A stretch of DNA of 64,000 nucleotides from Lachnospiraceae bacterium (GCA_017476665.1 JAFUZJ010000050.1:1-64000), one strand, 5' to 3'; shown: positions 34,782-45,177, counted from the first letter of the stretch. Numbers and translations: made by a program. The notes: generated by a model from the sequence alone, not told the origin.

Positions 34782-37516
34782 ATGAGGGTTTTCGAACTTT
34801 GGAAAAAGATGGCAGTGGTTGTGACAGCGGCTGTTCTTCTTGCAGGAGGTGCGGTAAGCCCTCTTTTGGTATCCGCAGGGGAGCAGCTGGGACAGACGGA
34901 TTTCGAGAACAGTGTCGGTCTGCCCTGGCATATCATGGAGTCCGGTACGGGTCAGATGGATTTTGAGATCAAGGACGGACAGTATGTGATCACGATCGTA
35001 AGTCCCGGCGGAGCATCCAGAGGCGGTGAGGACAGATGGGACTGTCAGTTTCGTCACAGAGGACTGAAGATCGTATCCGGACATCAGTACCGGGTGCGCT
35101 ATGAGATCACGCCATCCAACGGCGGAAAGTATTATACCAAGATCGGCAACCTGGCCGGGGATGTGGAAATCTGGCACAACATGAGCAACGGCTATGATCT
35201 GGGCAGTACCTGGGACCCGATCTGGATCGGGGCAAACGAGACCAAGAAAGTTGACCTTACCTTTACGGCCGGTCAGAGCATGGACGTGGCTGAGTGGGCG
35301 TTTCATCTGGGCGGTGACGGGCAGTATACCAACGGAGACTGCTTCCCTGCCGGAACGGTGATTAAATTTGACAACATGTCTCTCATCGACCTGACTTCCG
35401 ATGAGAACGATTATGTGCCTGCACCGGTATGGGACAGAGCGAATATTGTGACCAACCAGGTGGGATATTTCTCCGGCTCCGTGAAGAAGGCAACCCTGAT
35501 TAACAGCAGTTCAGGCGCGATTGATTTTGAAGTGCTGGATGCAGGTGGGAAGAGCGTATTCCAGGGGAAATCCGTATACAAGGGGATGGATGCCGATTCA
35601 GGTGATCCGGCGCATGAACTGGATTTCAGCGGACTGAATACGCCGGGAACCTATACGATCAAGGCTTCGGACGGTTCCGAGTCCCGGGCTTTTGACATTG
35701 ACAACAGTGGAAAATATTCTGCCATGTTGTACGATTCCCTGAATTATTTTTACCAGAATCGTTCCGGAATCGCGGTGGAGAGCAAATATATTACTTCCGG
35801 GGACGTAAATGCCCTGGCGAGAGCGGCAGGACATCCTTCCGACAATGCGACCATCCAGCAGACCTGGGGATACAGCGGCTCCTCGGGAAGCCAGGATGTG
35901 ACCGGCGGCTGGTACGATGCGGGAGATCATGGAAAATATGTGGTAAACGGCGGCATTTCCCTGTGGATCATGCAGAATCAGTATGAGACTGCAAAGTTTG
36001 TGGGCGTGGAGTCCGCTTATGCCGACGGCACCATGAACATTCCGGAGAATCAGAACTCTTATCCGGACCTTCTGGACGAGGCCCGCTGGGAGATGGACTG
36101 GATGATGAAGATGCTGGTGAAGGACGGGGATTACAAGGACATGGTCTATCACAAGGTTCATGACCAGAAATGGACCGGACTTGCCCTGGCGCCTGCGGAT
36201 GATCCGCAGCCCCGTATCATTCTGCCTCCTACGACAGCGGCGACGCTGAATGTTTCCGCGTGTGCGGCACAGGCAGCCCGCGTGTGGAAGGGAATTGACG
36301 ACACCTATGCGGCAAACTGCCTGGATGTGGCAAAGCGCACCTATGAGGCGGCGAAGAAGCATCCCTCCATGTATGCGCCCTTAGAGGACGAAGAGGGCGG
36401 CGGCCCGTACGGTGACGACAATGTGACGGATGAGTTTTATTGGGCGGCCTGCGAACTCTATATCACCACCGGAGAGAGCGGTTATCTGGACGATATGAAA
36501 CAGTCAAATTTCTATCTTCAGGTACCGACGGCGTTGAACGGCGGTGAGGCAGTCGGCGCTTACGGAAGTTTTGACTGGGGCCATGTGGCGGCGCTGGGGG
36601 ATCTGAGCGTTTGTCTGAATGAGAAAGTGTGGATTCCGCCGTGTTCAGCGGTGCGGTAAACAGCGTGCGTGCGGCGGCGGAAAATTATCTCGCCAAAGAG
36701 AGCGCCCAGGGGTACGGACAGCCCTATGCGGCTTCTGCACTGGGATATAACAACAGCAATGAGGGATATATCTGGGGTTCCAATTCACTGGTGATGGACA
36801 ATGGTATGATCCTGGCTTATGCATATATGAATTCCGGAGAACAGCGCTTCTTAGATGGCGCAATCTCAGCGTTTGACTATATTCTGGGTAGAAATCCCAT
36901 GGATATTTCCTATGTGACGGGCTACGGTACCCATACCTCTCTGTACCCGCATCATCGTTATTGGGCACATCAGGTGGATGATTCTTTCCCGATGGCGCCT
37001 TGCGGTGTGCTGGTGGGAGGACCCAACTGCGGTCTGGAGGATCCCTGGGTACAGGGCTCCGGCTGGAAAGCGGGAGAGATCGCGCCGGCAAAGAGTTACA
37101 TGGATCACATTGAGGCTTATTCCGTCAATGAGTGTACCATTAACTGGAATGCGCCTTTGGCCTGGATGAGCGGGTTCGTGACCGGATTTTCCAAGGACGG
37201 CATCATCATCGGCAGTACCGGAAACGGCAGCGGGGTTCAGCTTTCAGAGCTGAAGTCTGCCGGGAACCAGAACGGACAGAATATGCAGAATGCCACGCAG
37301 ACAAACGGTCAGGCTGTGACCAATCAGACCACGGCGCGGGCACAGACGGACAATGCAGCACAGCAGACAAATGTTTCTACGGGCGCAAAGACGTCCTCCA
37401 ATGTGCCTTTGATCCTGGCCATTATTTTCGCGTTTATTCTGGCCTTGGTGATCGCGGGAATGGTATTTATCTATAAGATGACGAAATTGAAACAGGGAAG
37501 TGGAAAAAATGAGTGA
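34782..37516 (+). pseudogene. GH9 endoglucanase, membrane-anchored, split by a frameshift
   Basis: One gene read in two frames. Frame one (34782-36659) has a signal peptide, a carbohydrate-binding-like domain (about 35-205), the Ig-like GH9 N-terminal domain (about 220-310) and most of the catalytic domain, including VTGGWYDAGDHGKYV with the catalytic base Asp. Frame two (about 36629-37516) completes the domain (PHHRYW; VNECTINWNAPLAW with the expected acid Glu), then a Gln/Thr/Asn-rich linker and a C-terminal membrane anchor. The frames meet at GTGTGG (36627-36632); removing one TG dinucleotide restores EKVDSAVFSG. As read, the first product lacks the acid Glu and the anchor, so the gene is disrupted unless this is a sequencing error or phase variation. 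Confidence 0.85.
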
Positions 37517-38060
37517 AGTAAATGAGATCAAAAGACTTGACAGGACATTGATCGCTCACGGCGCAATCCTGGATTACTATCAGGATACCATGCAGATCCC
37601 CAACGGAAATATAGCCAAGTGGGATCTGATCGATCACAAGGGTGCGGCGGCTGTTGTGGCGGTCAAGGGAAACGGAAAACTCCTGATGGTGCGGCAGTAC
37701 AGAAACGCGCTGGAGCGATATACGTTGGAGATCCCTGCAGGCGGTCTGAACGGACGGGGGGAACCCACCATTGATGCGGCCAGGAGAGAGCTGGAAGAGG
37801 AGACCGGATACAGCTGCGACGAGTTGGAACTGCTGAATTCCATCTATACCACGGTTGCTTTTTGTAATGAGAAGATCGACATTTATCTGGCCAGAGATCT
37901 AAAACCCGGAAAACAGCATTTGGATGAGGACGAATATCTGAATGTGGAGGAGTGGGAGCTGGATGATCTGCTCCAGATGATCTTTGACGGAAAGATTCAG
38001 GATTCCAAGACGATCTGCGCCATCTTAACCTATGCGGTCAAGTATGGCAGAGAGGACTAA
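37509..38060 (+). CDS. NUDIX hydrolase, ADP-ribose pyrophosphatase-like
   Basis: A protein of 183 residues with a complete NUDIX box in GLNGRGEPTIDAARRELEEE followed by TGY. The region before it (AAVVAVKGNGKLLMVRQYRNALERYTLEIPAGG) matches ADP-ribose pyrophosphatases, which split ADP-ribose into AMP and ribose phosphate. ATG 37509 overlaps the end of the GH9 gene by eight bases. Confidence 0.87.
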   Translation: MSEVNEIKRLDRTLIAHGAILDYYQDTMQIPNGNIAKWDLIDHKGAAAVVAVKGNGKLLMVRQYRNALERYTLEIPAGGLNGRGEPTIDAARRELEEETGYSCDELELLNSIYTTVAFCNEKIDIYLARDLKPGKQHLDEDEYLNVEEWELDDLLQMIFDGKIQDSKTICAILTYAVKYGRED

Positions 38061-38129
38061 AAAGGGATTAAAAGGGACATATCGCATGCCCAACCTGCAT
38101 ATATTGGAAGAGCAGAGGCGGGTGACGGG

Positions 38130-38705
38130 ATGCGGACAAGAAAGTTTTTTCTCTATTTGTTTTTGGCGGGAATGACTGCGGGAATTTTATGTTTGATTCT
38201 GAAAAAGAGCGCATGGCTTGCACATACGGACTTATGGACAGCGGACATGATAGAAGCAATGTCTGCCATGAGTCTGCAGAGCGGCGCTCTTTTTGCAACG
38301 CTTTTATACCGGCGGGGGATCCGGTTTCTGGGAATTTCCCTTCTGGCAACGACCTATCTGGGCAGCGCCGCCTGTTTTTGTGCCGCATTCGGCTGTGGTC
38401 TGGCGTTCGGGGTATACCTGGCGTCGGCGGGGATCCGGCTGGGAATGAAGGGAATTTTGCTGGCTCTGGTCGGCATGCTGCCGCAGGGCATTCTGTATGG
38501 CGTATTACTGTACGGAATTTTGACATGGTGCCGGAAGACCTGCGCCATGATCTATGGGAAGGACCGGCAGGCATTAAAAACACCCGTCCTCATGGAACGG
38601 GTGTTGTCCTGGTCGGTGTTACTTTTGTTATTGGTCGCCGGCTGCGCGCTGGAGAGCTATGTGAATCCCGCTATCTTACGGGGAATCGCCGGCAGGCTTT
38701 TCTGA
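38130..38705 (+). CDS. SpoIIM-like membrane protein
   Basis: A protein of 191 residues with about five hydrophobic segments. The FGVYLASAGIRLGMKGILLALVGMLPQ region and the C-terminal ESYVNPAIL resemble stage II sporulation protein M, part of the engulfment machinery in endospore formers. Identity is by partial resemblance. The gene after a NUDIX hydrolase is a familiar arrangement in Clostridia. No strong ribosome binding site is seen (GACGGG). Confidence 0.65.
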   Translation: MRTRKFFLYLFLAGMTAGILCLILKKSAWLAHTDLWTADMIEAMSAMSLQSGALFATLLYRRGIRFLGISLLATTYLGSAACFCAAFGCGLAFGVYLASAGIRLGMKGILLALVGMLPQGILYGVLLYGILTWCRKTCAMIYGKDRQALKTPVLMERVLSWSVLLLLLVAGCALESYVNPAILRGIAGRLF

Positions 38706-38718
38706 GATCCCTCGCGAA

Positions 38719-39759
38719 TCATTCATATTCCGCCAGATCGTAGATCAGACGTTCTGTATCTGTCCATCCCAGGCAGGGATCGGTGATGGATTTGCCGTAG
38801 ACGCCGCCGCCGATCTTCTGGTTGCCCTCTTCGATATAACTCTCGATCATCAGACCCTTCACCAGACTGTGGATGTTGGCGTTGAGTTTGCGGCTGTGCA
38901 TGATCTCTTTTGCGATGCGGATCTGCTGTGCAAACTGCTTGCCGGAGTTGGAATGATTGGTGTCCACCACGCAGGCGGGATTCTTCAGATCCATCTTCTC
39001 ATACATTTCCCAGAGCAGATTCATATCCTCATAGTGATAGTTGGGCAGATTCTGGCCGTGCTTGTTGGTGGCACCGCGCAGAACCGTGTGCGCCAGTTCG
39101 TTTCCGGCGGTGTTTACTTCCCAGCCCCTGTAGATGAAGGAGTGGGGATGCTGTGCCGCATAGACGGAGTTCAGCATGACGGAGAAATCACCGCTGGTAG
39201 GGTTCTTCATGCCGGCGGGAATGTCAAAACCGCTGACGGTCAGACGATGCTGCTGGTCCTCCACGGAGCGGGCGCCGACTGCCACATAGGACAGGATGTC
39301 GGAGAGATAGCCCCAGTTCTCCGGATACAGCATCTCATCTTCCGAGGACAATCCGGTCTCTTCAAATGCACGGATATGCATTTTGCGGATCGCGATCAGA
39401 CCTGCCAGAAAATCGGATTTCTGCTGCGGGTCGGGCTGATGGATCATTCCCTTATAGCCCTCACCGGTGGTGCGGGGTTTATTGGTATAGATCCTGGGGA
39501 TCAGGATCAGCTTATCGCTTACTTTTTCATTCACCTTTGCCAGACGGCTCACGTAATCGCAGACGGAATCTTCGTTATCTGCGGAGCAGGGCCCGATGAT
39601 CAGCAAAAATTTATTGCTCTTTCCGGTGATCACATCCCGGATCTCGGCGTCGCGTTTCTTTTTCTTTTCCGCCAACTCGGCAGGAAGCGGGAATTCCTCG
39701 CGGATCTCCGCAGGAGTCGGAAGTTTCTTGATAAATTCAAAACCCATGTTAGTCACCAT
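38719..39759 (-). CDS. 3-deoxy-7-phosphoheptulonate synthase, class I (AroFGH type)
   Basis: A protein of 346 residues that joins phosphoenolpyruvate and erythrose 4-phosphate in the first step of aromatic synthesis. Markers are LLIIGPCSADNED, RIYTNKPRTTGEGYKGM, GARSVEDQQHR and DTNHSNSGKQ. ATG 39747 (GFEFIKK) is an alternative start. Length and motifs match the E. coli-type class I-alpha enzymes, which are allosterically inhibited by an aromatic amino acid; which one cannot be told. Confidence 0.93.
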   Translation of the reverse strand: MVTNMGFEFIKKLPTPAEIREEFPLPAELAEKKKKRDAEIRDVITGKSNKFLLIIGPCSADNEDSVCDYVSRLAKVNEKVSDKLILIPRIYTNKPRTTGEGYKGMIHQPDPQQKSDFLAGLIAIRKMHIRAFEETGLSSEDEMLYPENWGYLSDILSYVAVGARSVEDQQHRLTVSGFDIPAGMKNPTSGDFSVMLNSVYAAQHPHSFIYRGWEVNTAGNELAHTVLRGATNKHGQNLPNYHYEDMNLLWEMYEKMDLKNPACVVDTNHSNSGKQFAQQIRIAKEIMHSRKLNANIHSLVKGLMIESYIEEGNQKIGGGVYGKSITDPCLGWTDTERLIYDLAEYE

Positions 39760-39800
39760 ATCAGGGATTTTTCCGTCCCTGTTCCTTTCTGTCGGAAATC

Positions 39801-39829
39801 ATTATAGTATAAGTTGGCACAAGATGCAA
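39801..39829 (-). promoter_or_regulatory. DAHP synthase promoter
   Basis: On the minus strand TTGCAT (39829-39824) and TATAAT (39806-39801) are 17 bases apart, about 40 bases before the gene. Confidence 0.65.
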
Positions 39830-39910
39830 ATTTTATTTTAATTTTTACTTTCCCAGCTAGTGACAATGTGGTATACTGTTACAGAAGTATCGATTCAAGG
39901 GGCAGGGAAG

Positions 39911-40777
39911 ATGTCGGATAAATTGAAAAATTCTGTGCTGCTTGCGATATTGTTCATAACTGTAGTCTGCTGTGCTTTTTTGTTTTACCGGGTGAACGAC
40001 CTGGAACAAAAGGTTGACCGTATGTCGGAGAGTATAGTGGAAGCGGACAGGACGAAGCGCCTGCAGGAATTGTTTGACAGGCTGGCGCAGACCGGTCAGA
40101 AGACTGAGACACAGGGGGAGCCGGAGCAGATTGCGGACGTGCAGGACGGGATCGGACATAAAGTATATCTGACCTTTGACGATGGACCGAGCGTTTACAC
40201 AGATGAAATTTTGGATATATTGGCAGAATATGATGTGAAGGCCACTTTTTTTGTGGTCGGCAAAGAGGATGAGAAGTCCCAGGCCGCGATCGAGCGGATC
40301 GTGGACGAGGGACATACACTTGGCATGCATTCATACAGCCATAAGTACATGGAACTGTATGAATCATTGGACAGTTTCAAAGAGGATTTTGAAAAACAGC
40401 GGAATTATCTGGAGGAACTGACCGGAGTGAAATGTAAGTATTACCGTTTTCCCGGGGGAAGTTCCAACACGGTGAGCAAGCAGGATATGAGGTTCTTTGC
40501 CTATTATCTGGACAGCCAGGATGTGGTGTTCTACGACTGGAATGTGGATTCCGGAGATGCGGCAAATCGGCATATCAGTATCGATCTGCTGGTGCAGAAC
40601 AGCACGGCAACGATACCCCGCTGGAAGACATCCGTGGTGCTGATGCATGATGCGGCGGATAAGAGAGCCACAGTGGATGCTTTGCCAAAGATCATTGAGA
40701 CGATTCAGGCGATGGAGGACACCGAATTATTGCCGATCACGGAGGACACCGTGCCGGTACAGCATCTGCATCGCTAA
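39911..40777 (+). CDS. Membrane-anchored polysaccharide deacetylase (NodB domain)
   Basis: A protein of 288 residues from ATG 39911 (AGGGGCAGGG upstream). A short cytoplasmic N-terminus is followed by a membrane anchor (about 8-25) and a coiled stretch, then the CE4/NodB domain: LTFDDGPSVYTDEIL with the catalytic and metal Asp, HSYSHKYM supplying the two His ligands, and RFPGGSSN. It probably removes acetyl groups from peptidoglycan or another surface glycan outside the membrane. A TATACT -10 box lies at 39872-39877. Confidence 0.88.
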   Translation: MSDKLKNSVLLAILFITVVCCAFLFYRVNDLEQKVDRMSESIVEADRTKRLQELFDRLAQTGQKTETQGEPEQIADVQDGIGHKVYLTFDDGPSVYTDEILDILAEYDVKATFFVVGKEDEKSQAAIERIVDEGHTLGMHSYSHKYMELYESLDSFKEDFEKQRNYLEELTGVKCKYYRFPGGSSNTVSKQDMRFFAYYLDSQDVVFYDWNVDSGDAANRHISIDLLVQNSTATIPRWKTSVVLMHDAADKRATVDALPKIIETIQAMEDTELLPITEDTVPVQHLHR

Positions 40778-40817
40778 AGCAGGATTGTCTGCATAATAAA
40801 GGTGGAGGGGGAAAAAA

Positions 40818-42254
40818 ATGGGTTTTTTCTCGGATTTGAAAGAAGACTTGTCCCAGGCTGTGGACGAGCTGATGCCGAATGAAAATGGCGGAGCCGCAGC
40901 CGGTGGAAATCATATCATGACGCAGGAGGAGATCATGGCGGCGTTTGCGGCGGCAGCCGCAGCGGAGGAGCCGGCAAGTGAGGTGCCGGAAGAGCAGCAG
41001 ACATCGGATACGGTGCAGGACGCAGCCCAGGATGTTTCGGATATTTCGTTGGAGGAGATGTTGAAAAATATTGACAGCATTGCTTTCCCGGAGGAGGATA
41101 CCACCGAAAGTACCCAGATGAAGGTGGTGTATCCTGAAACGCAGGAGCCGGCTGCGGAAGACGAAAGCGATCCGGCGGACATGCAGTCGCTGGAGGATAT
41201 GCTTGCGGCGGCGATCGCAGCGCTCCCCGAGGAAGAAGAACAAATTCCGGAAGAGCCTCAGGAGCCTGTTGCGGAGGCAATACCGGAACCTGTGGTAGAT
41301 GCGGAGCTGGAGTCCATTCTGGAAGAATTGTCTGAGCCGGCTATTGAGTCCGAGCCCGTTATGGAAGCGGAACCGGAGCCTGTTGTGGAACCGGAGCCTG
41401 CACCGGTGGAAGAGCTGTTGGAAGCATCCGACACGGAGATTGCAGCGGAATGGGGCGGGGAGAATGCAGAGGCAGAAGCGGTTGCTGTGGCAGATGTGAT
41501 CGGGGAAGAACCAGATGCCATGCTTGCGGAAGAAGACGGACCGGTATATGACGGTTTGGAGTTGGAGGAAGACATACCGGAAGAATTGGTGATTGAAGAA
41601 CCTATGGTGGAAGAGGCAGCGATGCCCGAAACATTCCGGAGAGAATTGCTCAAGGAAATGCCGTTTTTGGAGGAAACTCAGGAGCAGCAAAGTTCAGTAC
41701 CTGCACAGGAGGATGCGGATCGTCCTGAGGAAGCGCCCAAGGCAGATATGGCTCAGATTGCGGAGATGAATCTGGAAAGAGCAGCCAAGGAAATGAGCTA
41801 TGTGGCAGAGGGAACCTCTGTCATTGCCGCAGGAATGAATATTTACGGTGATCTGTTTGCCAATGCTCCTGTCAGCGTGATGGGTGCGGTCGAAGGGAAT
41901 GTGGAGACCACCGGAAAACTCAGTGTGAGCGGACAGATCCACGGAAATGTCCGTGCAGCGGAGGTATACGCGGAGGGTGCCAAGCTGACTGGGGATATTG
42001 TCAGCGACGGTGCGGTGAAGTTGGGGTCAAAAGCGGTGGTGCTTGGCAACATCTCGGCAAACAGTGCTGCCATTGCAGGCGCTGTAAAGGGCGATATTGA
42101 TGTGCACGGCCCCATTATTCTGGATTCCACGGCAATCGTGGTGGGCAATATCAAGTTCAAATCCATCCAGATCAACAACGGTGCCGTGATCGAGGGAATG
42201 TGTCTGCAGTGTTATGCGGATATCAACCCGACCAGTTTTTTTGACGCAGTATAG
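40818..42254 (+). CDS. Bactofilin with a long acidic N-terminal extension
   Basis: A protein of 478 residues. The last 150 residues are a bactofilin domain of repeating beta-helix rungs (AGMNIYGDLFANAPVSVMG, VEGNVETTGKLSVSGQIHGN, KGDIDVHGPIILDSTAIVVG). The first 320 residues are unusually long for the family, dominated by Glu, Pro and Ala and low in complexity, probably disordered. Bactofilins form cytoskeletal polymers that organise envelope synthesis. It lies between a deacetylase and pyrH. The EPEPVVEPEPAP-type repeats could expand or shrink by slippage. Confidence 0.85.
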   Translation: MGFFSDLKEDLSQAVDELMPNENGGAAAGGNHIMTQEEIMAAFAAAAAAEEPASEVPEEQQTSDTVQDAAQDVSDISLEEMLKNIDSIAFPEEDTTESTQMKVVYPETQEPAAEDESDPADMQSLEDMLAAAIAALPEEEEQIPEEPQEPVAEAIPEPVVDAELESILEELSEPAIESEPVMEAEPEPVVEPEPAPVEELLEASDTEIAAEWGGENAEAEAVAVADVIGEEPDAMLAEEDGPVYDGLELEEDIPEELVIEEPMVEEAAMPETFRRELLKEMPFLEETQEQQSSVPAQEDADRPEEAPKADMAQIAEMNLERAAKEMSYVAEGTSVIAAGMNIYGDLFANAPVSVMGAVEGNVETTGKLSVSGQIHGNVRAAEVYAEGAKLTGDIVSDGAVKLGSKAVVLGNISANSAAIAGAVKGDIDVHGPIILDSTAIVVGNIKFKSIQINNGAVIEGMCLQCYADINPTSFFDAV

Positions 42255-42290
42255 TTCTTTCAAAAGAATTGATAGAAAAAGGAGGCCAGG

Positions 42291-42992
42291 GTGCATATGC
42301 GCAGAATTTTGCTGAAACTTTCAGGAGAAGCATTGGCGGGAGAAAAGAAGACAGGGTTTGACGAGGATACGGTCAGAAAGGTTGCCCTTCAGGTCAAGGA
42401 ACTGGTGGATGACGGAATCCAGGTGGGGATTGTTATCGGCGGCGGTAACTTCTGGCGCGGCAGATCCAGCGAAAACATTGATCGTACCAAAGCGGATCAG
42501 ATCGGTATGCTGGCCACGATTATGAATTGTATCTACGTTTCGGAGATCTTCCGTTCTGTGGGCATGATGACCAATATCCTGACGCCTTTTGAGTGCGGCT
42601 CTTTCACAAAGCTGTTTTCCAAGGACAGGGCAAATAAATATTTTGAAAAGAATATGGTGGTATTTTTTGCTGGCGGAACGGGGCATCCTTATTTTTCCAC
42701 GGATACAGGCGTGGTATTGCGGGCCATCGAGGTGGATGCGGACGTGATCCTGCTGGCGAAGTCCATCGACGGCGTGTACGATGCAGATCCTGCGAAGAAT
42801 CCGGGGGCAAAGAAATACACCGAGGTGACAATCGATGAGGTGATCGCGAAGAATCTGCAGGTTGTGGATATGACGGCTTCCATTCTGGCGAGAGACAACA
42901 AGATGCCTATGTGGGTGTTCGGTCTGAATGAGGAAAACAGTATCATCAATACAGTAAAGGGAAATTTCAATGGCACGAAAGTGACAGTGTAA
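42291..42992 (+). CDS. pyrH: UMP kinase
   Basis: A protein of 233 residues: RILLKLSGEALAGEKKTGFD at the start, VIGGGNFWRGR, and the amino-acid-kinase fold with DGVYDADPAKNP. It converts UMP to UDP. The GTG start at 42291 has AGGAGG five bases upstream; ATG 42297 is an alternative. It is followed by frr as in most bacteria. Confidence 0.94.
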   Translation: MHMRRILLKLSGEALAGEKKTGFDEDTVRKVALQVKELVDDGIQVGIVIGGGNFWRGRSSENIDRTKADQIGMLATIMNCIYVSEIFRSVGMMTNILTPFECGSFTKLFSKDRANKYFEKNMVVFFAGGTGHPYFSTDTGVVLRAIEVDADVILLAKSIDGVYDADPAKNPGAKKYTEVTIDEVIAKNLQVVDMTASILARDNKMPMWVFGLNEENSIINTVKGNFNGTKVTV

Positions 42993-43022
42993 GAGATAGA
43001 GTTTATTGAGAGGAGAAGACTT

Positions 43023-43574
43023 ATGGACGCAAGATTACAGCAGTATGATGACAAAATGAAAAAGGCAATGGACTTTCTGGAGCAGGATTACGCCGGAATC
43101 CGCGCGGGACGTGCGAATCCCCATGTGCTGGACAAACTTCGCGTAGATTACTACGGCACACCGACTCCCATTCAGCAGGTGGGCAATGTGACGGTGCCGG
43201 AGGCGCGGATCATCCAGATTGCTCCCTGGGAGAAAAATATGATCAAGGCCATCGAGAAGGCGATCCAGACTTCCGATATCGGCATCAATCCGTCCAATGA
43301 CGGCAGCGTGATCCGCCTGGTGTTCCCGGAGCTCACGGAGGAGCGCAGAAAGGATCTGGCGAAAGAGGTAAAGAAAAAGGCTGAGGATGCAAAGGTTGCA
43401 GTGCGCAATATCAGAAGAGACGGAAATGATGCATTCAAGAAACTGGCGAAGACCGAGATTTCCGAAGATGAGATCAAGCAGCTGGAAGAGGAGCTGCAGA
43501 AGATCACCGACAAGTACATCAAAGAGATTGATGTGGTGATGGAAGCAAAATCCAAGGAGATCATGACTGTGTAG
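43023..43574 (+). CDS. frr: Ribosome recycling factor
   Basis: A protein of 183 residues; RAGRANPHVLDKLRVDYYGTPTPIQQVGNV and VPEARIIQIAPW are family signatures. It splits post-termination ribosomes with EF-G. A GAGGAG site precedes it, and it follows pyrH by 30 bases. Confidence 0.95.
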   Translation: MDARLQQYDDKMKKAMDFLEQDYAGIRAGRANPHVLDKLRVDYYGTPTPIQQVGNVTVPEARIIQIAPWEKNMIKAIEKAIQTSDIGINPSNDGSVIRLVFPELTEERRKDLAKEVKKKAEDAKVAVRNIRRDGNDAFKKLAKTEISEDEIKQLEEELQKITDKYIKEIDVVMEAKSKEIMTV

Positions 43575-43609
43575 TCTGGAATATAAGAGCAAGACAGGGC
43601 GGAGGGGTT

Positions 43610-44374
43610 ATGCTCATCCGCCTTGTTATGTACACGCGGATAGAGGTGGCAAGAATGGACGAAAATCTGCAAATGCCGAAGCATGTGGCAATTATTTTGG
43701 ACGGAAACGGACGGTGGGCAAAGGCGAAGGGACTTCCGCGCAATTACGGCCATGTGGAGGGGGCCAAAACCGTGGAAAAGATCTGCGAAGAAGCGTACAA
43801 AATGGGGATTCAATATCTGACAGTGTATGCCTTTTCCACGGAGAACTGGAACCGCCCACAGGATGAAGTGGACGCGCTGATGAAGCTTTTGCGCAACTAT
43901 ATGAAAAACTGCCTGAAGACGGCGGAGAAAAATCGCATGTGCGTGCGCGTGATCGGGGATCTGACCGGTCTGGAGGAGGACCTTCAGGTAAAGATCGCTG
44001 AGCTTATGGAAGCCACGAAGGACAACGACGGTCTTCATTTCCAGATTGCCATCAACTATGGAGGCAGGGATGAGATCACCCGTGCTGTGAAGAAACTGGC
44101 AGGGAAGGTGCAGGCGGGAGAACTGAGTGCACAGGATATCACCGCGGATCTGATCAATGCACAGATCGACACGGCGGGGATTCCCGATCCGGATCTGCTG
44201 ATCCGCACCTGCAATGAGCAGCGCATCTCCAACTTCCTGCTGTGGCAGCTGGCTTATACGGAATTTTATTTTACGCCCGTGGCATGGCCTGATTTCACAA
44301 AAGAAGAATTGGTCAAAGCTGTGGAGGCATATAATCATAGGGACAGAAAGTACGGCGGCTTGAAGGAGGAGTAA
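43610..44374 (+). CDS. uppS: Undecaprenyl diphosphate synthase
   Basis: A protein of 254 residues from ATG 43610, which has GGCGGAGGGG upstream; ATG 43655 (DENLQMPKHVAIILDGNGRW), with AGAGGTGG upstream, is equally plausible and gives the usual family length. Signatures are HVAIILDGNGRWAK, YLTVYAFSTENWNRP and DLLIRTCNEQRISNFLLWQLAYTEFYF. It makes the C55 lipid carrier for wall synthesis. Confidence 0.93.
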   Translation: MLIRLVMYTRIEVARMDENLQMPKHVAIILDGNGRWAKAKGLPRNYGHVEGAKTVEKICEEAYKMGIQYLTVYAFSTENWNRPQDEVDALMKLLRNYMKNCLKTAEKNRMCVRVIGDLTGLEEDLQVKIAELMEATKDNDGLHFQIAINYGGRDEITRAVKKLAGKVQAGELSAQDITADLINAQIDTAGIPDPDLLIRTCNEQRISNFLLWQLAYTEFYFTPVAWPDFTKEELVKAVEAYNHRDRKYGGLKEE

Positions 44375-44376
44375 AT

Positions 44377-45177
44377 ATGTTTTGGACCAGACTGATTAGC
44401 GGAATTATTTTACTCATCATTGCCGTTGGTGTCATGTTTTTGGGGGAGTGGCCGCTTTTGCTGATCCTCCTGTTGTGTTCCCTGATCGCATACAGGGAGC
44501 TGACAAAGCCGTTGGGATGCAGTGGCTGGCTGGAGGGCATTGGCCTTGCAGGCGTTGTCTCGTACTATGCAGCGGTTTATTTTTCTACGGATAAAGTGAT
44601 GCTGCTGATGTGTATTGTGGCGGTTTTTCTGGCGGAGATGTTCTGTTATGTGGTGACGTTTCCGAAATATCAGGCATCTCAGGTGACGTCGGCTGTGTTT
44701 TCTTTTCTGTACGCGCCGGTGATGCTCTCCTTTGTGTATCTGACCCGTATGAGTGAACTGGGGCAGTATCTGGTGTGGCTGATCCTCATCAGTTCCTGGG
44801 GCTGTGACACTTGTGCATACGTGGTGGGAAAACTGATCGGCAAAAAGAAAATTTTCCCGGTTCTCAGCCCCAAGAAGTCTCTGGAAGGCTGTATCGGCGG
44901 CGTGCTCGGCTCGGCGTTTATCGGCGGAATTTACGGATATTTTGTGGTGGAGCCCGCATTTCCCGACAATCAGGTCTATCTGACACTGGCGTTTATCTGC
45001 GCCATTGGCGCGGTGATGAGTATGGTGGGAGATCTGGCGGCATCCGCAATCAAGCGAAACAATAATATCAAAGATTACGGGAATCTGATCCCGGGACACG
45101 GCGGGATCATGGACCGCTTTGACAGCATGACCGTGACGGCGCCGATGGTATATTTCCTGGCGCTGCTGATGATCTAA
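44377..45177 (+). CDS. cdsA: Phosphatidate cytidylyltransferase
   Basis: An integral membrane protein of 266 residues with about seven hydrophobic segments. The family signature is at the C-terminus (GDLAASAIKRNNNIKDYGNLIPGHGGIMDRFDS). It makes CDP-diacylglycerol for phospholipid synthesis. It starts two bases after uppS; its stop codon lies in a large hairpin. Confidence 0.93.
   Translation: MFWTRLISGIILLIIAVGVMFLGEWPLLLILLLCSLIAYRELTKPLGCSGWLEGIGLAGVVSYYAAVYFSTDKVMLLMCIVAVFLAEMFCYVVTFPKYQASQVTSAVFSFLYAPVMLSFVYLTRMSELGQYLVWLILISSWGCDTCAYVVGKLIGKKKIFPVLSPKKSLEGCIGGVLGSAFIGGIYGYFVVEPAFPDNQVYLTLAFICAIGAVMSMVGDLAASAIKRNNNIKDYGNLIPGHGGIMDRFDSMTVTAPMVYFLALLMI

Noticed and set aside
36600-36660. 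Programmed ribosomal frameshift in the GH9 gene
   Set aside because: No slippery heptamer or stimulatory structure is evident; a two-base duplication explains the break more simply.
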